Of a stretch of DNA of 64,000 nt, positions 34,896-42,117 are shown piece by piece (position 1 is the stretch's first letter; each line of letters opens with the position of its first letter). The notes below the pieces were generated by a model. That model saw nothing but the letters and a program-made list of their open reading frames with translations, had not been told where the DNA came from and made no database searches. A program made the translations under genes and the position numbers. Source of the DNA: Spirochaetota bacterium (GTDB taxonomy: Bacteria; Spirochaetota; UBA4802; UBA5550); assembly GCA_025457915.1 (NCBI GenBank), contig JALOTL010000004.1, positions 1 through 64,000 of the forward strand, written 5' to 3'.

Positions 34896-35794
34896 CTCTT
34901 TCTCCTTTTTGGCCTGTCAAACTGCTTAAGATAATCACGGAGCTGCATTTTAATCAAATACTTTTCGGAACAGCCCGGTTCGCTGCAGTCATAAACCGGC
35001 AAACCGGCGGACTTAAAAATATCCTCGAGCCACATTTTGGCGGCCAGAAACTGCCTGTCGGTGAAATAAACCGCCCCGCCCCGCCTTATTTCGTAGCATC
35101 TCCTTTTCCTTATTATCCCCGCCTCCTTCCGCTCCGGGGTCTCCAGCCTGTCGTTCCCGGAAAAAAAACCCGTGAATCCCGCGGCACCCCTGGCATAATA
35201 GCTCCTTGAAAACCCGAGGTCATTGCCCACGAGGGCGAGGGATTCTATCCTGCATCCGAGAAAAAAAGAAACGGCCTGCGTGGTGACGATGTTACCCGTC
35301 GCGACGAACCCGAGATCCTTTCCGGCCCTTTCCCATAATTCATCATAGCCGCTGCCGAAAACCATCCAGTTATAAAAGCTGATCCGCCCCTTCCAGTTGC
35401 GGAGGTTCGCATTTGACATGCAGCTGAACGCCAGCAGGTGCATCCCAGCGGTGTCTATCCCGCTGAAAAAATCCGTCGGGACAGTTTCGCAGGAAAAAAC
35501 ATAGGCCGGAGCTATCCCGCCCGCGGCAAGCGGCATCAGGGCCATATCAACGGACGCTATTATTATATTCTCCCTCTGCGCGTACCTGGAGAGATGGGAC
35601 AGGTTTTTATCAAGGGAAGGACCGGCTGCAGCCAGTATGACGTGCTTGCCCTCGAAACGCGCGACAAGGTCGCGAAGGCCGCCGAACTGTCTGATGAGGG
35701 GGATGTTCTTTTCCAGGTTTCTACCGAAGGCAGGCAGTCTTTCGCCGAGAACCGCGTCATTCAGGCCCTGATAGAGGGTTTCCCTGTCAATCAT
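34892..35794 (-). CDS. DUF115 motility-associated glycosyltransferase-like protein
   Basis: The 300 residues carry the DUF115/Maf core: KHVILAAAGPSLDKNLSHLSR, IIIASVDMALMPLAAGGIAPAYVFSCE, VATGNIVTTQAVSFFLGC and LALVGNDLGFSRSYYARGAA. Members are 6-hydroxymethylpterin pyrophosphokinase-like folds used in flagellin glycosylation (motility accessory factors). This one is short and lacks the large flanking domains. It overlaps flbD, which supports a flagellar role. Confidence 0.85.
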   Translation of the reverse strand: MIDRETLYQGLNDAVLGERLPAFGRNLEKNIPLIRQFGGLRDLVARFEGKHVILAAAGPSLDKNLSHLSRYAQRENIIIASVDMALMPLAAGGIAPAYVFSCETVPTDFFSGIDTAGMHLLAFSCMSNANLRNWKGRISFYNWMVFGSGYDELWERAGKDLGFVATGNIVTTQAVSFFLGCRIESLALVGNDLGFSRSYYARGAAGFTGFFSGNDRLETPERKEAGIIRKRRCYEIRRGGAVYFTDRQFLAAKMWLEDIFKSAGLPVYDCSEPGCSEKYLIKMQLRDYLKQFDRPKRRKR

Positions 35795-35827
35795 TCATAA
35801 CCAGCCAGGAATACGGTCCCGGGATCA

Positions 35828-36424
35828 TCAGCCCTTGAGCAGGGTCGTGACGAATTTCACGATGTCGATGTAATCGGCATCCGTAGGATCGATGGATTCC
35901 AGAAGGCCCAGGAACAGGACTATGGACTGGGCGATCCTCGACATCAGCTTCGGGGAAAGGTCCGATCTCCTTCTCGATTGCCCATCCTTGCCGAGATCCG
36001 ACATTATTCCGTCGTAAAACGTCCTGTGCATCTTTATATAGTCCCTGATTATATTCATGATTTTTTCTTCTTCGAACGCATACAAAAGAAGATTTATTAT
36101 AATTTTTATGTTCGCCCTGTCGAGGATGAAGCTCTCCGCTCCCACGAGAGCCGACAGAGGGGCCACCTCGCTGAGATTGAGGTTCCATTTCAGGATGGAG
36201 CTGTGGGCGTCGACGAATTTCGTGAATATGTCCTTGATCAAATCCAGATAAATGTCCTCTTTCGTGGCAAAATAATGAAGGACACCGCCCTTTGAAAAAC
36301 CGGATTCGTCGGCGATGTCCTGGACCGTTATCCTTGAATATACGTCACGCTGAAGGCATCTCTTCAGTGCGTCAACAATGACTGCTTTTTTCTTTTTTAT
36401 TTTATCTTCCTGGGGTGTCGCCAT
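35828..36424 (-). CDS. TetR family transcriptional regulator
   Basis: The start is at 36424, behind GGAG with 7-base spacing; the ATG at 36460 is rejected. The helix-turn-helix is ITVQDIADESGFSKGGVLHYFATKEDIYLDLI, typical of TetR. The ligand domain (residues ~70-198) is helical and not assignable. It lies 33 bases before the DUF115 gene on the same strand and divergent from tsaE, across a gap with a 17-bp palindrome. Confidence 0.93.
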   Translation of the reverse strand: MATPQEDKIKKKKAVIVDALKRCLQRDVYSRITVQDIADESGFSKGGVLHYFATKEDIYLDLIKDIFTKFVDAHSSILKWNLNLSEVAPLSALVGAESFILDRANIKIIINLLLYAFEEEKIMNIIRDYIKMHRTFYDGIMSDLGKDGQSRRRSDLSPKLMSRIAQSIVLFLGLLESIDPTDADYIDIVKFVTTLLKG

Positions 36425-36609
36425 TTTATTATCTCCAATAATTGCATGCCGGATCGTCATTTAAGCAAAAAGAGAAGTGCTCGAATATGCCGATATTTTT
36501 ACCTTGTTTTATTTCCAAATTAGAGGCATTTTTTTAAAAATGAGCGAAAATAATCAAGAATATTTTACAGATATTTCTATTTATAATAGCATCCTGGAAT
36601 ATAAACGAT

Positions 36610-36626
36610 AGAATTTAAAAAATTCT
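36610..36626. promoter_or_regulatory. Palindrome in the tetR-tsaE gap, candidate operator
   Basis: AGAATTT (36610-36616) and AAATTCT (36620-36626) are perfect 7-bp arms with a 3-base centre. It lies in the 269-base divergent gap 36425-36693, ~190 bases before the TetR start. TetR regulators usually bind such palindromes near their own gene. The gap is AT-rich, so chance is possible. Confidence 0.35.
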
Positions 36627-36693
36627 CGGGTCTCACGGCAAATGATGAATAAAAAATATTCTTTAAATTTATGACAGCGGATGGCCCAATGGC

Positions 36694-37122
36694 GTGATGA
36701 AACGGATTTTTTCCAGTCATACCCATGAAAAAACCTTTGAAATCGCTAAAAACCTGGGAAAAACCGCCGGGAAAGGGGACATTTTCGCCCTTTACGGGGA
36801 CCTCGGCTCGGGTAAAACCGTGATGGCAAAGGGAATTGCAAGCGGCATGGGAATAAAAGAAGAAGTGACCAGCCCCACATTCAACCTTCTCGAGGTTTAT
36901 GATGGAAGATTGACGCTATATCATTTCGACCTGTACAGGATCGAGTCGGAGAAGGAGCTGGATATGCTTTTCTTCGAGGAATACTGGGAAGGGGACGGGG
37001 TTTCCGTGATTGAATGGGCAGAAAGGGCCGGGACAAGGCTTCCTGAAAGAATAATCAGGGTCGGCCTGGAGTATGTAGATGAAACGACCAGGAGGATATC
37101 GATTGAATATCCTGATGATTGA
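36694..37122 (+). CDS. tsaE: tRNA threonylcarbamoyladenosine ATPase subunit TsaE
   Basis: TsaE is the ATPase of the bacterial t6A37 machinery. The 142 residues carry the P-loop YGDLGSGKTVMAKGIA, TSPTFNLLEVYDGRLTLYHFDLYRI and VSVIEWAERAGTRLPE. Translation may start at GTG 36694 or the adjacent ATG 36697; neither has a strong site. It overlaps tsaB by 20 bases. Confidence 0.96.
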   Translation: MMKRIFSSHTHEKTFEIAKNLGKTAGKGDIFALYGDLGSGKTVMAKGIASGMGIKEEVTSPTFNLLEVYDGRLTLYHFDLYRIESEKELDMLFFEEYWEGDGVSVIEWAERAGTRLPERIIRVGLEYVDETTRRISIEYPDD

Positions 37123-37807
37123 CGCATCAACGGACATCGAAATCATCTGCGCCTGCTCCGGCCGGAAATGTTCAGACCGGACAAGGAGGACCGAGCGCTC
37201 CCATTCAGTCACTCTTTTCGAAAATCTTGACGGGTGCCTGTCTGACATCGGCCTGGAAATCGGCGATATCGATCTGATCGGGGTCGGGACCGGACCGGGC
37301 TCATTTACCGGCATAAGGATAGCGGTTTCGACCGCCAGGATGTTTTCCCAGTTAACGGGGGCCCCTCTTATTGATTTAAAAAGCCACCTGATTTTCGCAT
37401 CCTCAGCGGCAGCCGACGATGATTCGAACGTGCTTGTCGCATTCGATGCCAAAAAAAACAGGGTTTTCGCTGCCCTGTACAATGTCCGGGGTCCCGGGGA
37501 AATTACCGAACTGGTCCGGCCCGGGGACTATCCCCTGGACCTGCTGCTCGATCATGCCGGTACCGGGAATAAGACGGTCTGCATTGGGGACGGAATAGAA
37601 AAATTTTACGGAATGGTCGCGGAACGTCTCGTAAACCATGAGTACCTGAAGGATTTTGTTCCATCCGGCATCCGGGCCTGTGAAATCGCGGAAAAGGCCT
37701 ACCTTGAAAATCCCGGATTATACAAAAATTACGACAGGGTGGTACCGAATTATACCAGAAGATCTGATGCCGAAGTGATGAAGGATCTGAAAAAAAAGGG
37801 GAATTAA
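37103..37807 (+). CDS. tsaB: tRNA threonylcarbamoyladenosine biosynthesis protein TsaB
   Basis: The start is taken as TTG 37103, because a perfect AGGAGG (37090-37095) stands 7 bases ahead and the protein then begins MNILMIDASTD as in the family. It gives 234 residues with IGVGTGPGSFTGIRIAVSTARMF, a diagnostic segment. TsaB scaffolds TsaD and TsaE. TsaD is not in the window. The gene ends 7 bases before the convergent DUF1577 gene. Confidence 0.94.
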   Translation: MNILMIDASTDIEIICACSGRKCSDRTRRTERSHSVTLFENLDGCLSDIGLEIGDIDLIGVGTGPGSFTGIRIAVSTARMFSQLTGAPLIDLKSHLIFASSAAADDDSNVLVAFDAKKNRVFAALYNVRGPGEITELVRPGDYPLDLLLDHAGTGNKTVCIGDGIEKFYGMVAERLVNHEYLKDFVPSGIRACEIAEKAYLENPGLYKNYDRVVPNYTRRSDAEVMKDLKKKGN

Positions 37808-37814
37808 TTCAGGA

Positions 37815-39002
37815 TCAGGACTTGTTTTTCCTGTCCTTCATGGATTTCATGAGCCTGGACTTGTATTCAACTTCCATGGGCTTCAATATAGAATAAAACC
37901 TCTTCATCTCGTCTTTCCTGGATGAATTTCCCTCGAAATCAACGCCCACGTAAAGATTTTTTTCCTCATCTAAAAAAGTAGACTTTACATCGCCGTATAT
38001 GGTTATCGGCGCCTGGAGTTTAAACACCACGTCGAATATGAATCCCCTGGTCCTGGAAAGGTATTTTTTGAGGTTTTCGTCCGATATTTTAAGCTTGGCC
38101 CCGCCCCTGCTGATATCAACGATCTGCTGATGCACCGGTATGAAGTGCGTGTTCGCGTCCCTTATCCTGTCGACAAGCTTGAAGGACTGGTCCTTGAGTT
38201 CCAGGACCTTGTCCATGTCGAAATTCATGCTTTTGGATATAGCCTTGATGTATCCGAAGGGAACGGGATTCGCCGTTTCGGTAATGTATATTATGGGGAC
38301 CGCTACGATCGACCTGTATCCCCTTTCGATGTTTTTCTTGATATAGTTGTCCAATTCTTCGCCGAGCACATCGAACATATTGATGAAATCATCTGATTTG
38401 GATTTATAGGATTCTCTGCTGGATATGTCGGATATGAACAGGGATTTACCGGTTTTCCTCATCATGTTCAGGACGTAATCCTTGCTTTCCGTGCTGAAAA
38501 CATCCACCTTGAAGAGATCGCTCCACTTCGAGCTGTTGCTCTGGAACTGGTCCAGGACCACCTTGATGCTGGTGGGTATATTGTATGATGATATGTCTAT
38601 CGTGTGTTTCGAGACCCTGAAATTGGTGGCCGAGACCTCATCGGGCTCCAGCTTGAACCTCAGGTCACGTCTTCCGCTGATGGCCTTTCTGGCGCTTTTA
38701 ATGCGGCAGTGAAAATAACCCGGGGCCTTTTCATCTATGACCTCCAGGTCTACCTCGAGATATTTATCCGAAAGCCCGAAAATAATGATATTGCCTTCGT
38801 GTTCTATGTCCTGGTCCGTCACGACCATGATTGTTCCGTCTTCAAGGTATTCCTGGATGCTGATTTCGGTCCTGGTGACCATGTATTTCACGTATAACTT
38901 ACGGTTTGCGAACTGCGATTTAAGTATGTTCACAACATCAGTGACTTCACCGAAATCATTGAATTCCCTGTTTTTACGCTGAACTATGTTTGACAGACTC
39001 AA
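37815..39002 (-). CDS. DUF1577 family protein, PilZ-related
   Basis: This 395-residue protein resembles the leptospiral DUF1577 family. An N-terminal PilZ-like beta domain with YFHCRIKSARKAISGRRDLRFKLEPDEVSATNFRVSKHTID precedes a GAF-like middle (VDVFSTESKDYVLNMMRKTGKSLFISD, YIKAISKSMNFDMDKVLEL). The C-terminal PilZ-like part has VDISRGGAKLKISDEN and the terminal GVDFEGNSSRKDEMKRFYSIL. PilZ domains bind cyclic di-GMP, but the canonical RxxxR is not clear here. A regulatory role is an inference. Confidence 0.75.
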   Translation of the reverse strand: MSLSNIVQRKNREFNDFGEVTDVVNILKSQFANRKLYVKYMVTRTEISIQEYLEDGTIMVVTDQDIEHEGNIIIFGLSDKYLEVDLEVIDEKAPGYFHCRIKSARKAISGRRDLRFKLEPDEVSATNFRVSKHTIDISSYNIPTSIKVVLDQFQSNSSKWSDLFKVDVFSTESKDYVLNMMRKTGKSLFISDISSRESYKSKSDDFINMFDVLGEELDNYIKKNIERGYRSIVAVPIIYITETANPVPFGYIKAISKSMNFDMDKVLELKDQSFKLVDRIRDANTHFIPVHQQIVDISRGGAKLKISDENLKKYLSRTRGFIFDVVFKLQAPITIYGDVKSTFLDEEKNLYVGVDFEGNSSRKDEMKRFYSILKPMEVEYKSRLMKSMKDRKNKS

Positions 39003-39343
39003 AATATGCCACCATCAACGCTTAAAGCGGTTTTCTTTACATAATTATCGTTATAAAAACCAAATTAATAAACAAAAAAAGCTATATTATAACTTTTTCT
39101 CATATTTAAACTTATTCGTATAAATTGTCAAGCAAAGAGATCAAGAAATTTTAGTCTTGAATACCGTTGTTTCATGACAATCCATCAGTGGTTGCCTTGA
39201 TTTAAACCAGACACAGTGCATGTTTAAAAGCTTAAAAAAAAATAAAAAAAAAGCGGATATTCAGTTAAAAATGATCCGTGATGTTTAATGCTCACCCTTT
39301 TCGAGGTGAGATTTAATGCAGTTTTAACAGGTTCGGAATAAAA
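39003..39343. other. Gene-free AT-rich stretch
   Basis: I see no coding frame in these 341 bases. They hold a weak minus-strand promoter for the DUF1577 gene (TTGACA 39126-39131, then TAAATA 39103-39108, spacer 17). There is also a 6-bp hairpin (CTCACC/GGTGAG) near 39292-39311, flanked by the direct repeat TTTAATGC. The right edge is the terminator of the lysine-rich gene. Confidence 0.6.
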
Positions 39344-39365
39344 AAGGAGGGATTACTCCCCCCTT
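39339..39365 (-). terminator. Intrinsic terminator of the lysine-rich protein gene
   Basis: On the minus strand AAGGGGGG (39358-39365) pairs with CCCTCCTT (39344-39351), including one G-T pair, around loop AGTAAT. A run of T follows (39339-39343). It lies 30 bases after the gene. Confidence 0.82.
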
Positions 39366-39395
39366 ATCAGAGGTAAAGGAATAAAATTTTCTGAA

Positions 39396-39650
39396 TCACA
39401 TAAAGGGGACTGCAGGTCTCGGTCTGGATTTGGGTTTGGATTTTTTCTTAGGCTTCGCCTTTCCTTTCCCTTTTCCTTTCCCTTTTCCTTTGGCCTTCTT
39501 CTTTGCAGCCTCTTTCTTTAAAGCCTCGGTAAGAGCCTTCTTAAGCTTGACAACGGTCGCCTTCTCGGCTTTGATCTCTTTGTCGAGCTTCTTGATCTTG
39601 GCATCTTTTCTCTTGAGATCGTTTTGAATTTGTTTTGCGGTTTTAGCCAT
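39396..39650 (-). CDS. Histone-like lysine-rich protein
   Basis: This 84-residue protein has 30 lysines and 3 arginines. Residues 1-48 form a predicted coiled coil (LKRKDAKIKKLDKEIKAEKA). Residues ~50-66 are a GK repeat (KGKGKGKGKGKAK), and the tail is KPKKKSKPKSRPRPAVPF. The design is that of a histone H1-like nucleoid protein or DNA condenser (compare chlamydial Hc1 and bacterial H1-like tails). It is monocistronic, with its own terminator and an upstream region containing two 19-bp palindromes. It could also be a ribosome- or RNA-binding protein. Confidence 0.75.
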   Translation of the reverse strand: MAKTAKQIQNDLKRKDAKIKKLDKEIKAEKATVVKLKKALTEALKKEAAKKKAKGKGKGKGKGKAKPKKKSKPKSRPRPAVPFM

Positions 39651-39671
39651 CGCTAATTACACCTCAATTTT

Positions 39672-39690
39672 TTTAGTTTTAAAAACTAAA
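39672..39690. promoter_or_regulatory. 19-bp palindrome near the lysine-rich gene start site
   Basis: TTTAGTTTT and AAAACTAAA (centre A at 39681) form perfect 9-bp arms. It lies 8 bases downstream of the predicted -10 box (39698-39703), at the expected transcription start. This is a typical operator position. Confidence 0.55.
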
Positions 39691-39697
39691 GTTTTGC

Positions 39698-39724
39698 ATA
39701 ATAGTAATTATTTGTCAAATAATT
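39698..39724 (-). promoter_or_regulatory. Promoter of the lysine-rich gene with embedded palindrome
   Basis: The minus-strand -10 candidate is TATTAT (39698-39703). Immediately upstream, AATTATTTG and CAAATAATT with central T (39706-39724) form a 19-bp palindrome that occupies the spacer between -10 and -35. The -35 is poor (TTGCAA on the minus strand at 39723-39728, 19 bases away), so activation or a different sigma factor is possible. The two palindromes are centred 34 bases apart. Confidence 0.45.
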
Positions 39725-39752
39725 GCAAGTAAAATTCATCATGTGACATAAT
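39723..39752 (+). promoter_or_regulatory. Candidate promoter of der
   Basis: On the plus strand TTGCAA (39723-39728) and CATAAT (39747-39752) are 18 bases apart, ~110 bases before der. The region is shared with the divergent lysine-rich gene. Confidence 0.4.
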
Positions 39753-39863
39753 TTTTTTCATTTTTACTCAGACGCGTCCGTCATCGTAATGCAGCTTAAT
39801 TTGCTTGAAATAGTATCATATCATCTATTATTGACAGCAGAAATCACGCACCGAGGTTATCCG

Positions 39864-41180
39864 ATGAATCTCCCGATAGTAACGATAGTGGGCAGGCAGA
39901 ACGTAGGCAAATCGACCCTCTTCAACGCGATTGCAAAAGAGCGGAGGGCGATCGTCGACCCCCTTCCCGGCCTTACGAGGGACATTATAACATTCAATGT
40001 ATCGTACGGCGGCGCATCGTTCATAATATCGGACACGCCGGGACTGGACATATCGAAAACATCCGAGCTTTCATCGGCCATAGTAGAAAACGCCATGAGG
40101 CACCTCAGGCGCTCATCGGTCATAATCATGCTGATGGAGAATCCGTCGCCGCAGCCCTTCGATCTGGACCTGGCCGATATAATCAGGAAGCTTTCCCTGA
40201 CCACCATTATCGCCGTAAACAAGATGGACGGGGATTCCTGCCTTGAAAACATGAACAACTTCTACGAAACCGGTTTCACGGATGTATTGCCAATCTCGGC
40301 CCTGCGGCGGTTCAACCTGAACCTCCTGCTTGATAAAATTGTTGAAAACCTTCCCAGAAAGCCTTCCGGCCTCAGGGAGCCCGACCTGAAAATCTCAATC
40401 GTGGGAAGGCCCAATTCCGGCAAATCCACCCTCCTCAATTCGCTGATAGGGTTCGACCGGGCCGTGGTTTCGGACATACCCGGCACCACGCGGGACTCCA
40501 TCGACGAAATCTTCACCTATCACGGGAAAAATATCATGGTGATCGACACCGCGGGACTCCGGCGCAAGAGGCGGATCAGCGAGGACATTGAGTTTTATTC
40601 CATGAAGCGGACGATGGAATCGATAAAAAAATGCGACGTGGCCGTGCACCTCGTGGACGCGGAACAGGGTCTTACGGAGACCGATAAAAAAATCTCTGAC
40701 GAGATAATCCGTGAAAAAAAGCCGATTATAATAGCCGTAAACAAATGGGACTCGATAGAAAAGGACGGAAAAACATTCGAGAAGTTCAAAGACAGGCTGC
40801 AGTTCAGGTTTTACAGGGCCGGGGACTTCCCGATAATATCCATTTCCGCGAAAAACAAGCAGAGGATAAGCAGGCTGATAGACACGGCGCTGGAGCTCAA
40901 GGAAAAAGCGTCGACTAAAATTGAAACATCAAAATTGAACAAAATAATAACCAGAGCGCAGGATACGCACCGGGTTCCCCAGCTGGGCGGGAAGATAAAG
41001 GTATTTTACGCCACGCAGACCCACACGATACCGCCGCAGTTCATATTTTTCGTGAACAACCCGGAACTCTTCAAGAAGGACGTGATCAGGTTCTTCGAAA
41101 AACTCCTGCAGAAGGAGCTCGGCGTAAAAGGGGTCCCGATTATAATCCACATAGAGGGCAGGAAAAAGCGGGAGCATTAG
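39864..41180 (+). CDS. der: Ribosome assembly GTPase Der (EngA)
   Basis: Der has two tandem GTPase domains and acts in late 50S assembly. G1 motifs are GRQNVGKST and GRPNSGKST; DTPGLDI and DTAGLRR are the switch II regions. The KH-like C-terminal domain is present (FYATQTHTIPPQFIFFVNNPELF). The start is ATG 39864, 8 bases after GAGG; the frame extends upstream without a site. It is convergent with recR, 6 bases apart. Confidence 0.97.
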   Translation: MNLPIVTIVGRQNVGKSTLFNAIAKERRAIVDPLPGLTRDIITFNVSYGGASFIISDTPGLDISKTSELSSAIVENAMRHLRRSSVIIMLMENPSPQPFDLDLADIIRKLSLTTIIAVNKMDGDSCLENMNNFYETGFTDVLPISALRRFNLNLLLDKIVENLPRKPSGLREPDLKISIVGRPNSGKSTLLNSLIGFDRAVVSDIPGTTRDSIDEIFTYHGKNIMVIDTAGLRRKRRISEDIEFYSMKRTMESIKKCDVAVHLVDAEQGLTETDKKISDEIIREKKPIIIAVNKWDSIEKDGKTFEKFKDRLQFRFYRAGDFPIISISAKNKQRISRLIDTALELKEKASTKIETSKLNKIITRAQDTHRVPQLGGKIKVFYATQTHTIPPQFIFFVNNPELFKKDVIRFFEKLLQKELGVKGVPIIIHIEGRKKREH

Positions 41181-41186
41181 GCCGGT

Positions 41187-41789
41187 CTACATCGAGACCC
41201 TGCCCTCGATTGACTTTGCGATAGTGGCGCCGTCGGCGAATTCAAGATCCGCGCCCACCGGAAGGCCGTGCGCTATCCTCGTGACCCTTACGCCCGTTCC
41301 GGCTATGACCCTGGCCAGGTACAGCGACGTTGCGTCGCCTTCCATGGTCGGGTTCAGCGCCAGGATTATCTCTGAAACGCCGCCGGACCTGCATCTTTCA
41401 ACGAGTCCCGTGATGCTGAGGTCCTCCGGGCCTATGCCGTCAAGAGGGGAAAGCAGGCCGTTCAGTGAATGATAAAGGCCCTTGAAGCCGCCGGTCGACT
41501 CGATTATAAGGATGTCCCTGGCGTCCTCGACAACGCAGACCATGCTCCTGTCCCTTGACGGGTCGACGCAGATGCCGCAGACCTCGCCCTCGGAGATCCC
41601 GCCGCACACCCCGCATGTCCTGATGTTCTCCTTCAGATCGGTTATCGCCCTGGACAGCCCGGTCACTTCATCCGGGTGCATTTTCAAAATATGGAACGCG
41701 AGCCTGGATGCGCTCTTCGGGCCTATCCCGGGAAGGGAGGAAAGCTTCTTTATAAGGTTGTCGAGATAACTTGAATATTTTCCGTTCAT
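41187..41789 (-). CDS. recR: Recombination mediator RecR
   Basis: RecR works with RecFO to load RecA at gapped DNA. The 200 residues have the helix-hairpin-helix LSSLPGIGPKSASRLAFHIL, a zinc finger CGVCGGISEGEVCGIC and a Toprim domain (MVCVVEDARDILIIESTGGFKGLYHSLNG). It follows ebfC immediately, in the usual dnaX-ebfC-recR order. Confidence 0.97.
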   Translation of the reverse strand: MNGKYSSYLDNLIKKLSSLPGIGPKSASRLAFHILKMHPDEVTGLSRAITDLKENIRTCGVCGGISEGEVCGICVDPSRDRSMVCVVEDARDILIIESTGGFKGLYHSLNGLLSPLDGIGPEDLSITGLVERCRSGGVSEIILALNPTMEGDATSLYLARVIAGTGVRVTRIAHGLPVGADLEFADGATIAKSIEGRVSM

Positions 41790-41790
41790 G

Positions 41791-42117
41791 CTAACCTGAA
41801 AAATTTCCGAGTCCGGGCAGTTTCATGTCGCCGGCCAGTTTCTGCATCTCGGAAACGGAAAATTCCCTGATTTTATCCGCCGCCTCGTTTACCGCCGACA
41901 TCACCGCTTTTTCCAGCGTCTTCGCATCAGCACCGGCGAGGTATTCCTGTCCGATTTTAAGGTCCACAAGCCTGTTCTCTCCGTCAACGACGGCCGTGAC
42001 CCCGCCGTCAGGGCTCCCGCCCTCCATCCTGGTTTTCGATATCCTCTTTTTTATATCCTTCAGATCGCTCTGCATTTTCATTATATTCGCCAGATCGCCA
42101 AGGCCCTTCAGCATCAC
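41791..42117 (-). CDS. ebfC: YbaB/EbfC nucleoid-associated protein
   Basis: This 108-residue DNA-binding protein forms dimers with a tweezer shape. The N-terminal helix (KGLGDLANIMKMQSDLKDIKKRI) and the core (GVTAVVDGENRLVDLKIGQEYL) match. In Borrelia, EbfC binds palindromic DNA. It overlaps dnaX by 4 bases. Confidence 0.95.
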   Translation of the reverse strand: MMLKGLGDLANIMKMQSDLKDIKKRISKTRMEGGSPDGGVTAVVDGENRLVDLKIGQEYLAGADAKTLEKAVMSAVNEAADKIREFSVSEMQKLAGDMKLPGLGNFSG

